The translations under genes and the position numbers were made by a program. Below, piece by piece: positions 1 to 11,100 of a stretch of 64,000 bases of DNA (position 1 is the first letter of the stretch; each line of letters starts with the position of its first letter). Origin of the DNA: Artocarpus heterophyllus (taxonomy: Eukaryota > Streptophyta > Magnoliopsida > Rosales > Moraceae); contig CM046333.1 in NCBI GenBank assembly GCA_025403435.1, positions 39,089,127 through 39,153,126 of the forward strand, in the 5' to 3' direction. The notes below the pieces were generated by a model. It ran no database searches, was not told where the DNA came from, and saw nothing but the letters and a program-made list of their open reading frames with translations.

Positions 1-600
1 TATTGCATAATATATTATCATGAATATTAATATTATACTAACAATATTATTATTTAATACTAATATTAATATAAAATGATAATATATTATTAAGAATTAT
101 ATTTTTATTACTACTTATATTCATATAAATATATTATAATTGTATATACAATATTTTAATATTAAAATATAATTAAATAATAATATTAAAAACATAAAAA
201 TATTTTTATATGATATAAATATAAATATAATATTAATATAAAGTGATAATAATATAATAATATTAGTAATAATAATAATAGAAATAAAAATTAGTATAAT
301 ATTAATATTCATAGTAATATTAATATTAAATTATAATAATATAATAATAATATTTATATTTATATCTTTTATTGCTATTATTATTTAATATTAGGACTGA
401 AGTACTATATTATAATATTTAATATTAATGCTAAAATAATATTTTAATATATTAATATTTAGTATTGAATAATAATAATATATTAATATTCTATAATAAT
501 ATACTAATATAAATAATATTTTATTATTATTATTCTTATTATTGTATTAGTGATGATGATGATGATAAAATAATAATGGTATGTGCAATATTTTTATATT
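1..600. repeat. AT-rich low-complexity tract
   Basis: The first 600 bases are almost entirely A and T, built from degenerate AAT/ATT and TAATAT words, with a short run of GAT triplets near 551-566. The small reading frame at 121-312 (minus strand) consists mainly of Ile, Asn, Leu and Phe. That is what AT-rich DNA gives by chance, so no gene is called. The tract may continue beyond the left edge. Confidence 0.8.
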
Positions 601-2424
601 AATAAAAATGAGTGTAATTGTTTGTTTTTAAACATTGTATTACTAATTTATAAATGATAATGGCAAATTTTTTTGGAAGATAATACAACAATATGTTATT
701 ATCAACTATACAAAATTCTCATGTATAATCAAACACATTATGTAATATATTATTTTTAAAAATCTAAAAGAAGATTTTAGTTTCTTGAGAACCATATTGC
801 TTACTATTACTTTCTTAAGAATATGATTCCTACTAATTATTGCATACCAAATACCCTAGAACAATTTTAGGATTATGAGATAATGAGAAACCAAAAATTT
901 AAAAACTAGAAGACACACCTAAATTGAATTTTATATTGTGTACAAAACGGATAATGGACTGAGAGTTTTTCCCCCCTTAAAATGTTTATGGAGAATATCT
1001 GGGGTGCATGTGCGGATATTTTGTTCCAAGAGTATATAACTTTTGAGGCTAGTCAATTATGGAAATGATTATTATCTATTCCAAAAACAAAAGGAGGATT
1101 TTCATCTTACTTCTAAATAAGTGACAGGAAAGGCCAAATATTTGTCATGAGCTTTTCCCCTATATCATCCCACCCCATTTATTTCATTTCAAAGGTCACC
1201 ATGAAGTACTCGATTATGTGGGAAACCCTAGCAAAAGAACTCGTTCATGCAAGGCCACATTATAATTTACTTTTTGTCAAAAAAGTGCTATCATGTGTAG
1301 CCGTCACACAACCACATATATACACTTTATGTGTATATATACATCATCATTACATTTGTTGATTAGGAACCACCCCAATCTCAGCCTATATATTCCTTTC
1401 AAAAGTCGAATTTTTAACTTGATCAATAATAGATCCATCATCCATGGCTTGATTTTCGTGGACCAAAATATCAAAAATCTTGTTGTGGGCTTTCCTAATG
1501 AGAAAACAATATGCTGCATTCTTTTGTTTGAAATTCGTTGTTTCATGAAATAGTGATATATATTTATATAGATATATATGCATACACAATTCAACATTCA
1601 ATGCTTCGTACTTTTTCGCCCTCGTGAAGAAGAGAATTATAATATGCTTTTAAATAATGCGACTCCAGGTGCACTGATTTCTCAGGAATCCAAATGGGAA
1701 CGCAAGCGTCTCGTACCAACTCAATGGCTTAAAATCAACATTTTAGACCGAAGCTTAGAGAGCAAAATAAAAATAAATGTTACACAGAAAAAAGATGGCA
1801 TTTTCTTCCCTCTCTTTTTCTTTATTTCTTTGTGCTTATATCTATATATATATATATATATATTTTTTTTTTTTACTTTTTAATTTTTGGCTTGGTAAAA
1901 AGAAAAGGGTGCTTTTGAAAGAAGATATTCCTGTCCAAGTTACGAGCCTTCCTAACATTTATACCAGTGGGCTCTACCGTTCCAATTTCCTTTTCTTTTT
2001 TTTTTGCCCCTACGTTTTTTAATTTCTCCGCTAATGTATAATCTAGAAGTAAAGAGACACAAGCAACTACGTGGGCAGTTATGGTGAACAAGGAAAGTCT
2101 CTTATGAGACCCAAAAATCTCATGCCACAAGGGCAAAGTGTTAATCGTGTGTGCCACATTCTATGATTTGTACCATCCTAAAGGGAAAAATAAAAAAAAT
2201 AAAAAAACCATCACAGTCTAACTATTTTTTCATCACAGTCACATCACAAGTTGAGGAAACCAGATATGTCTGCCTATATTGTATTTAATGACAAATAAAA
2301 TGAAAAATAAAAATAAATAAAGGAAAAGGAGAGAAAAGTGCTTGAAATTGGACCCCCCTCAACCTATGGACCTTATTGATCTTCTTTGACGATCATTTTG
2401 TCCTATAGTTCATACATATAGTAC
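601..2424. other. Intergenic, no gene recognised
   Basis: No conserved protein, RNA gene or complete transposon can be recognised here. Reading frames are short, overlap on both strands and lack motifs. The stretch holds a TA microsatellite at about 1844-1862 followed by a T-run, and poly-A/T tracts. It may include decayed repeats too old to identify by eye. Confidence 0.5.
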
Positions 2425-2745
2425 AAGGATAGAGAGAGGAGAGAGAGAGAGAGAGAGAGAATGTGAGGGCTAACAGAAACCAAGGTGACTCCAGGCTTCA
2501 CCAAAGGGCCAATATGTGAAACTTCCCTAACCCCCTCACTCACCCTATTAGCCGCCCCCTGTTTCTGCTTTCTTCTCTTTTGCGACCTTTTCCAAAATTT
2601 GTTACTTCCTCTTTCAGCCTTTCTCTCTCTCTCTCTCGACCCTCTTTCTCTTTCTCTCTCTACATTCGGTGCACAAGATAACTTTGCCCCATGTTTTGGT
2701 TTCTTGGCCATTGGAGACCCCCATACGCCACTTCACAGACTAGTA

Positions 2746-2784
<39 letters not shown>

Positions 2785-2785
2785 T
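2425..2785. repeat. GA/CT microsatellites and a long poly-T run
   Basis: A purine run of GA repeats (about 2433-2461) is followed by CT-rich blocks (about 2617-2662) and a T homopolymer of about 33 bases (about 2749-2781). The opposite reading frames at 2403-2711 (-) and 2485-2793 (+) are low-complexity Ser/Leu or Arg/Glu products of these repeats and are not called as genes. Confidence 0.75.
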
Positions 2786-4195
2786 TAGCTTGACTCTTTT
2801 AAGTCATCCTCTCTCTCTCTCCTCCTATATTTTAACTTGTACTGTTTTTTTGTCGTCGTTGTGGTGGTTTTCTTAATCATTTTGGTGGCACTAACGTGGC
2901 CAAAATGGGAGTATCTTGCGTATATTTAATCCCACGATTTCTATTAATTAAACTGATTAAGCAAGGATTAGTATTGTTAATAAATGCAATTGTCGCCGCA
3001 AGAATAATCAGTGGATCAACACTTGCATGCACTGATACTACTTGCAAAATATCTAATTTAAATTTTCAACGTCTAATACTAATAACTTAGCAAAATATCT
3101 AAATGTAAAGTTGTGAACTTTATAATGGAGTTTTCCTGATGTAGACCTATCGGATTTTACGTATAAATATTCATAAATTACGTTCAAATAGATTATATAT
3201 GACTAGGCCAAGGTACGATGAAAAGAACAATAACAAGCAGAATACTCACAAATTTATCTGAAAGAAAAAAAGAGTTTTGGGTTTTTTTCGTTTTAAAAAA
3301 AGGGATGCTAATGCTTTTTGTTGGATAAGTTTAAAGTGAATTAAATTATATTCGAGGACGAGAATTAATTTGTGAATGATGAATCAATGTGAAAATAGAA
3401 ATGAGTATTAACTTGCTCAAAGTTTTTTTTTTTTTTGGGGTCAAAGTTTGTAAGCTTGGTACGTTAAATTTTTTTCAAGGCTTGGTGTATGAGTTAGGGA
3501 CAATAATAATGATACGCAGTAATTAAAGATTGGACCCCAATTGATGTGAAGATTTCTTAGCTACAGAATTTCTAAAATTAAAGAGAGAATATCGCATATG
3601 TCACACTTTCAAGTAACTAGCAAAAAAAAAAAAAAAAAAAAACAAAAAGAGAAGATTAATTAACGTTTGTCGTTCAAAAAATTTATCAATATTTGATTGA
3701 ATTCAGTGAGTCATGTGGAATTTGATTTAGAACGTTTTATATATTATAAATGGACAATAAAAATCTAGATTAGAGGTATCTCCTAATAAATGTTGTTTTT
3801 ATTTAATTATATAAAAATTATTGTTTTATTTGTTTTCCTAAAGAGTTCGCGTAAATGTCTCTCAAATCAAAATCCAATCAAAGATAACCAAAAGCTTAAT
3901 TAGAAATAGAAATAGTTTACAATTTCAGAGTCTTTTTTTATATTCCTATTTCAAAAGAGTATATTAAGAAATTCAATTTCAAAAGATATGAATAGACGAA
4001 CGTTATAAATTTTCCCAGCCTTTACCTCGACATATAAACTATATAGGAGAACTGATAAAAATTTATTCAGGGTTCAATTTGTGCATGATTCGAAATCATA
4101 TGCATGGAATGTTGCATGATTATATGTAAATTATGAATAAAACACTAAAATTCAATCTATTTAAGTCATATATGCTGCGACATATTCACCATCAT
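2786..4195. other. Intergenic, nothing recognised
   Basis: AT-rich sequence with poly-A and poly-T runs (for example 3421-3436 and 3624-3642). I see no coding or RNA signal. Confidence 0.5.
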
Positions 4196-4351
4196 AATCT
4201 AGCCACCTTCGGGTCTCTCCATAGATCGGCTCCGGATTAATTGGATAAACCCTATAGGAGTTAAGGGACCCTTTGTATAAAGGGTTCGTGTCTCTCGTGG
4301 TGGGCTTTGGAAACCGAAGGGTTTGAATCACCACCATAAAAAAAAAAAAAA
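4196..4351 (+). mobile_element. SINE fragment, 3' part with poly-A tail
   Basis: The segment from the motif CTTCGGGTCTCTCC (about 4208) through GGATAAACCCTATA (about 4242) to an A-run at about 4337-4350 is closely similar to the minus strand of 38724-38968. That second copy has tRNA-like A and B boxes, so this one reads as a 5'-truncated member of the same SINE family in + orientation. The tRNA-derived head is not present here. Confidence 0.65.
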
Positions 4352-4406
4352 TTTATGCACCTAATGAAACCATACGATATATATGTAAAGAAAAATTGGA
4401 CAAGTG

Positions 4407-4470
4407 ATTAATGAATACGTACCTTGACATATATATAATTAATGAATACGTACCTTGACATATATATATA
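4407..4470. repeat. Two-copy tandem repeat of about 32 bp
   Basis: The word AATGAATACGTACCTTGACA followed by a TA run occurs twice in direct succession, with only the TA-run length differing. Confidence 0.85.
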
Positions 4471-4649
4471 AACAGCTTAATTCAAAATCAATCGGCAAAT
4501 CAGAATAACTCAAACGGGAGGTCATCACTAATTAAGTTCTGATCGGTTAATGATCTTCATTTTACAATCAAGAATTGGATAAGTTGTCTGCTAGATTGTC
4601 AAATTAGATGAGTATATGGAAAACTCAAAAAAAATATTTTCAGAATATA

Positions 4650-5195
4650 TAGGGTTATTTATTTTGAGTACTCTTTATACTCAATGAACTCAAATTTGAA
4701 TTCAAGTATCAAGAATCCTTTAGATACGTGTTTGTTTCCCTCAAAATTCGAATCCTTTAAGTATCAAGAATCTAAGTTTTTAAAGTTTTGACTCCCCTAA
4801 ACTTTTGATACTCGGATATCTCTACTACAGTAAAAACTGAAATTTTCTCCTAAATTTAAGAAAAAAATTATAACTTCTTCATTTGATATTCAATTGAGAT
4901 GATTCATTTTTCTTTATGTTTCTAGTGAAGAGAGGAATAAATTAAGATCATTGCATATTTTTTAGGATTATTAACTTTAATATTTTATTATATTTGTTGA
5001 TAAATAAAAAACTATTTTCACTATCTTTTCAAACACAAATTCTAATTTTATTCTATATTCAGACTAAAACTTAAATACATATTTAAACGCCAATTCATAT
5101 AACAATTTAAATCACTAACTCAAATCTTAATTCAAATCACATTAACTCAAATCAAATCACTAATTTGAATTCATTTACCAAACATCAAGAAACAT
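4650..5195 (-). mobile_element. MITE-like element, family shared with NIA intron 3
   Basis: This roughly 0.5-kb AT-rich block is homologous in inverted orientation to 10832-11370. Shared landmarks, read on the minus strand, are the end GTTTGGTAAATGAATTC, the word TTTATCAACAAATATAATAA, the segment containing CACTAGAAACAT, and the segment around GATACTTAAAGGATTC. The terminus with GTTTGGTAAA resembles hAT-type non-autonomous elements of plants. No transposase is present and I could not fix a target-site duplication. Boundaries are approximate. Confidence 0.6.
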
Positions 5196-6800
5196 TATCC
5201 GATCTAGTAATTAACGAATTAAAAATGCGAGATAAATTACAGTACTCCAGCCACAGAAGTTTTCAATCGGCAAGTTCCACTTCCAAAGTACACAATATTC
5301 CCAAAAGAGCAGCAAAACAACCCTCACGAAAAACTATTGCGTAAATTCTAATATCCAAAAGCAGAACTTTCCCTGTTAACTTTTACCCAATCCTAAACAA
5401 GAGGAATCCAACAACTTCAATTATTTAAGAAACCATAAAATTTCTTCCCCTGATACTGAACTTGTGCAAAATAAGATGGTTTCTAAAAGAATTTTACACG
5501 CAGTTTTTATCCAAAGAATTAGACTCCTCAATACAATGTCATATTGTAACAGTAACAACCTTTACATAAATCTTAAAATTCTCATAATTGTGAAATTTTT
5601 GAAGAGATCAGAAGGTGAAAATAATGTTTGAAATTTAAATATTCCGAACCTGAGAACTCAATTTGGTTTTTTAACGCCACACTAATGAAGGACTGAACAT
5701 TTTGGGAAATATCCATCTGATAATTATAAACCTCAACAATTTTTAGAACACCTCATTAATTCAAGTTGATATATACGAGAGAAAATAAAAGTAAAATTTT
5801 GTGCGTATTCAAGGAAGACTATAAAGGAAAATAAATAAAATTTGTTTTAATGTAGGGACATTTCTCAAATTATACAGAGTTAGAAAGTAGAATTCACTGT
5901 CCTCAAAAGAAAAAAAAAAAAAAGCAGGACTACTCAAGAAGAAAAAAAAAAAGGAAAGAAAAAATAGGCCTCAATTAGATTTCTATAGTTTCAAAAAGAT
6001 CTCTGGACTTTTATAAAAAACTTTATCATCTTCATTCATCCAAAACTCTCTATGATCTACGCCATTTTATTCGAAATAAAGTTTGTTTTAATTTATATGG
6101 GTTCTTTACTAAATATTGATACATTTTGGTCTATTTATTTTTATTATCAATAAAAGATGGACTAATTTCCTTGTTATATATGCTACCAATTCATGTAAAA
6201 ACTTTTCATATGTTAATATGAGATATTCATTTAGGAACTATGTATCAACATTTATTTTATTCGCAGGAAACGATAATAAACTTTGAGCAAGACACTTTCA
6301 TGAAATTCATAAATTCATCATATTCTTACAACTATTTTCTTCCTCCTTTTTCTATTCCTTGATACATGCATTTTACCACGCTGCAATAATCAATTGCAGT
6401 TCATCGTTTTGTAAAAAAAGTTATGGACCGTTTGTGTTTCATATCGCCCATAGACACCATGGATATTCAAGTTCAAAGTAACTTTGTCGGAAGTTTCAAA
6501 ATTGGCTTTGCAAATAATTATTAAAACTACCCACTGGCGGCCGGGAAACTTCAATCTGGCTTCCAATAACCAAAATAAATCAATGAATCCTAACTAGGGA
6601 AGGTTCAATCTAAATCTTGCTTTTGGAATGCCCACAAATTCTTCTAATTCCGTTTTTAATTTTTTTTTCTTTTAAGAAAAGAACAAAATCTATGGGACAA
6701 AAAAAAAAAAAAGGCTTGACCGCCACACGAGGCATGCATATTCATGCACTGATCACCACTTATTTTAGGTATCATGCACAATTAATTGTTTTTAATTTAA
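5196..6800. other. Intergenic, nothing recognised
   Basis: AT-rich sequence with homopurine tracts at about 5910-5965. Only short, unsupported reading frames are present (for example 6617-6838 on the + strand). No RNA gene or recognisable repeat was seen. Confidence 0.5.
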
Positions 6801-7010
6801 TAAGGTGTTTAGGAAGTGTGGTTAGAGCTAATGGTTAGAATATATTTTGTTTAAAAATACTGTAGTATGTGAAAGCTTTTACATAGTAGCAACTTTTTAC
6901 TTTTTACTGTAAGATGTGAGAGCTTTTGGCTGTTAGTTTTAACCAATAAATAGTGGGTTAGGTTGAATGGATTGGTTAAAACCATGGTTAGTTTCACATG
7001 CAACCAAGCA
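6801..7010. mobile_element. hAT-like MITE, diverged copy
   Basis: It begins TAAGGTGTTTAGG and shares ordered landmarks with the cleaner copy at 7444-7609: GTGTGGTTA, TACTGTAGTATGTGAAAG, AACTTTTTACTTTTTACTGTAA and ATGTGAGAGCTTTT. The right terminus is degraded, so the end is approximate. It is probably non-autonomous and sits in the NIA upstream region. Confidence 0.6.
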
Positions 7011-7443
7011 ATATCCTCCCACACACGTCGAACCATGGAAATTATCTTAAGTGCAAGGAGATTTGTTTCTATTTTCTCTTAAATGAGATTAAGTACGTAT
7101 AGAAATCCTCGTTGCAGAATTTAATGGTCAATAGACTCTGATGTTGCAACTGAGCTGTCATTTTTAAGGGGGAAAAAATACAAGTCTAGAAATATTATCA
7201 GATACTAGATACTAATTAAAAATAATAACTCATTCACTAAATAAGTTCGGTTTAAGATTCTAAAGTTATCAAAGGTAGAAAGTTTAATATTAGGCAAAGG
7301 TAGGACAATCATTTTTATTTTATCGCTAAGTATTCTTATTTTAACTTCTTATCGGTTTGATATATGAATGGAAGCAGTTTTGCATTACGTGTTATAAATG
7401 CAAACACTTGTAGAGATTATTAAAAAGTCAATCTAATAATTAA

Positions 7444-7609
7444 TAAGGTGTTTGAAAAGTATGGTTATAACCAATTTTTTGATTCAAAATATTGTAGCAT
7501 GTGAAAGTTTTATACACTAGTAACTTTTTGTTTTTTACTATAACATGTGAGAATTTTACATTATTCTCTAACCAAAAAGTTGATTATAATCATATCACTA
7601 AACACCTTA
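7444..7609. mobile_element. hAT-like MITE of 166 bp with target-site duplication
   Basis: The termini are inverted repeats: TAAGGTGTTTG at the left and its complement ending ACACCTTA at the right. The similarity extends inward to about 25 bases with mismatches. The flanks on both sides read TAATAATTAA, a direct repeat of 8-10 bp consistent with the 8-bp duplications made by hAT transposases. No coding capacity. It ends about 325 bp upstream of the NIA TATA box. Confidence 0.8.
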
Positions 7610-8134
7610 TAATAATTAAAATTGCAAAACTTAACAATAAGGTAAAAATATCCGTCCAAGCATAAGAGGTCTCTACTGGTCTACATTACCTTTCATTTTC
7701 TGAAGAGATAAAATTGAGCATAAGTGGGGCATTTGTATTTTAAACGAACCGTAGGGTATATGTGTGGCTCCACTGCTGAGCCGCGGCTCCATTTCTGCAG
7801 CCGACAACACCCGAACCCAGCTGTCTTTTTTTTAATTAATTGATGTTATTTTTACTTTATTAGTAAATACACAAAAGTTGAGTTAAAAAAATCAAAACCA
7901 AATACAGTGGGATCCACGTCCCCCGCTCGGAGACCTATATAAGTCCCACTTGCTCCCTATCACCTTTCCCACTGATTCTGAAACCCAGAAATACCACCCA
8001 AAAAAAACATAGTTACGAAAAAAGGAAGAAAAGAAAAAGAAAGGTTCAATATTGGTCTCACAATACTTTTCTCACTTTGAGGGGAAAAAAAAAAGAAAAT
8101 ATTTTTTTGTTAAAAAAGAAAAAAAGACTCTGTC
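7610..8134 (+). promoter_or_regulatory. NIA: NIA promoter and 5' leader
   Basis: A good TATA box, CTATATAAG, lies at 7935-7943, about 190 bp upstream of the NIA start codon. It is followed by a pyrimidine-rich possible initiator region and a purine-rich leader (about 8015-8130) consistent with a 5' UTR of about 160 nt. A GC-rich patch just upstream of the TATA box (about 7910-7930) stands out from the AT-rich surroundings. No nitrate-response element was identified with confidence. Confidence 0.6.
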
Positions 8135-11100
8135 ATGGCGGCTACGGTGGAAAACCGGCAGTTTCCTCGGCTGGATCAGCCGGCCGTAAACGGCACCGTC
8201 CGGTCCTTCAAGCCCAGTCCCAACCACCGCCCGGACTCCCCAGTCCGCGGTTACAACTTCCCGCAAAACCCGGACATCACGCTCCCGAAGAAACACGTGG
8301 CATTCGAGGATTCGTCCGACGACGACGACTCAGACGACGAGAAGATGTACGAATACCGCGACATGATCCGCGGCGGCAAGAACGAACTTGAGCCTTCGAT
8401 CCTGGACCCACGCGACGATGGCACATCCGATAGCTGGATCAAGCGCAACTCCTCCATGGTCCGCCTCACAGGGAAGCACCCTTTCAACTCAGAGCCTCCC
8501 TTAACCCGACTCATGCACCACGGATTCATCACCCCGGTCCCGCTCCACTACGTGCGGAACCACGGCGCCGTCCCTAGGGCCTCGTGGGACGACTGGACCG
8601 TCGAAGTCACAGGCCTGGTCAAACGCCCCTCCAAGTTCACAATGGACCAGCTGGTCAACGACTTCCCCTCACGTGAGTTCCCCGTGACCCTTGTCTGCGC
8701 TGGGAACCGAAGGAAGGAGCAGAATCTGGTGAAGCAGTCCATAGGGTTCAACTGGGGAGCCGCGGGGGTGTCCACTTCTTTGTGGAAGGGTGTACCTTTG
8801 CGTGCGCTGCTCAAGAGGTGTGGGATCCTGCCTCGTCGGAAGGGGGCCCTCAATGTGTGCTTTGAAGGGGCGGAGGACCTGCCAGGTGGCGGTGGGTCCA
8901 AGTACGGGACGAGTGTGAGGAAAGAGATTGCGATGGATCCGGCTAGGGATATCATCCTGGCGTACATGCAGAACAGGGAGAGGCTGGCGCCGGACCACGG
9001 CTTTCCGGTGAGGATGATCATACCGGGATTCATCGGCGGCCGAATGGTCAAGTGGCTCAAGAGGATTGTTGTGACGACCCAGGAGTCTGAAAACTATTAC
9101 CATTACAAGGACAATAGGGTTCTTCCATCCCACCTGGACGCTGAGCTGGCCAACGCGGAATGTAAGTTTCAAGCTTTTCAACCAATCACAAATTTGGATT
9201 TTTTATAACATTTATTGTTAAAATACTTTTTATTTACTATAAAGTAACTCTATAAAAAACATATATATTAATAGTGCATATTTTTTAATATTAAATCCAT
9301 TTAGTCAAACTATTCTAATGTCCAGCGTTTTGATTTTTGACTTGAAAGTACTATCTGCTGTTGTTATAAAATAAATTAAAAAAATAAAAACTATCCTAGG
9401 TTAATTAATTAATTCATATATATGTTAGGCGGCAATGGTTGCCTATTAGATGTATGTTGATTTGATAGAAGTGAGTTTTTTTTTTTTTTTTTTTTTTGCA
9501 CTTATATATGCGTATGCAGCTTGGTGGTACAAGCCGGAGTATATAATAAACGAGCTGAACATAAACTCGGTGATAACGACGCCGTGTCACGAAGAGATCT
9601 TGCCGATTAACTCCTGGACCACTCAGAGGCCATACATGTTAAAGGGTTACGCATATTCTGGTGTGTAATTTCCTCAACCTTGGACCCTGCAAATCCGTGA
9701 CACGTTATATATAGGCTTCTTTTGCTCCTAAGAATATATGAATATTACAAATAATAGTAACAACAACAACAACAAACACCAATTACTTGCAAGCTGGTCT
9801 TTACGAAAAAACCCAAAAAAAAAAAATTCCTAGTAACAAGTTTTACAAGCATAAAAATAGATTTATTTTATAAGCATCAAGTTTCAAGAAGGAAAGAAAA
9901 TACGTTTTCTCCCTGTTTGATACTGCTTTTCATGAAGAAATAATTTGGAATATCTTTTCGATACTTTTAATGTTAGAAAGACAGACAGGTTTCCAACTTA
10001 TGATCGCCTTTTTTATTTATTTATTTATTTTTTTTTGAGCTACTGTAATTTTTTTTTGCCTTTTTTCTGTTGTTCTTGTTAAATGAACATTTTTCGGTTT
10101 AGAATTGAAAATAATTAATTTGATAAATAATAATAATAATAATCGAGACATCAAATTACATAGTACCAGAGAATGATAGTTAAAACGTCTATATCAGAAC
10201 ATAAAAGACCTCATTGCAAGTGGAAAAACACCAAAGTACGTAATTAAGTACGTCATAGATCTAATACCTGTATTTGTGTCCGCCAATTGCAATGTATATA
10301 GTGACGTTATTTATAAATGATGTGGTTGTAATCTTACGCGCCGTATGGGGAAATTATATGGCAGGAGGAGGGAAGAAAGTGACACGTGTGGAGGTGACGA
10401 TGGACGGTGGAGAGACGTGGCACGTGTGCAGCTTGGACCACCCTGAGAAGCCCAACAAGTATGGCAAATACTGGTGTTGGTGTTTCTGGTCGTTGGAGGT
10501 TGAAGTGCTCGATCTCCTTGTTGCCAAAGAGATCGCCGTCCGGGCTTGGGACGAGACCCTCAACACCCAGCCGGAGAAGCTCATTTGGAATGTTATGGTA
10601 CGTCATCATACTTTGGATTTTTCCTCGTATAGATAAGTTAACCGCATCAATTCTACTTTTACTATTGGACATACACATACACACACACACACACACATAT
10701 ATGTATATAGTATATGTCTCATGTGCAGCATACTAAACGTGACAGTAATTGTATTGGTAATTCTATCACGTCTGAGTGAAAGATCACATGTCACAAGTTG
10801 TCATCACTTTTGTTAAATGGAAGGACTCTAAGGTCCGTTTGGTAAATAGATTTAAATTAATGATTTGATTTAAGTTATATTATTTATATTAGGATTTAAT
10901 TTAATGATTTGAATTGTTATTCAAATTGATGTTTTGACGTGCATTTAAGTTTTAATCTGAGTATGAAATAAAATTGAAATTTGTGTTTAGAGAGGTAGTA
11001 AAAATAGTTTTTTATTTATTAACAAATCTAATAAAATTGTAATGTTAATGATCTTAAAAAAGATGCAATATAAATTATAATTTATTCATCTCTTCACTAG

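Noticed and set aside
8548..9181. Long minus-strand frames of 170 residues opposite NIA exon 1
   Set aside because: They are antisense shadows of a GC-rich coding exon and have no domain of their own.
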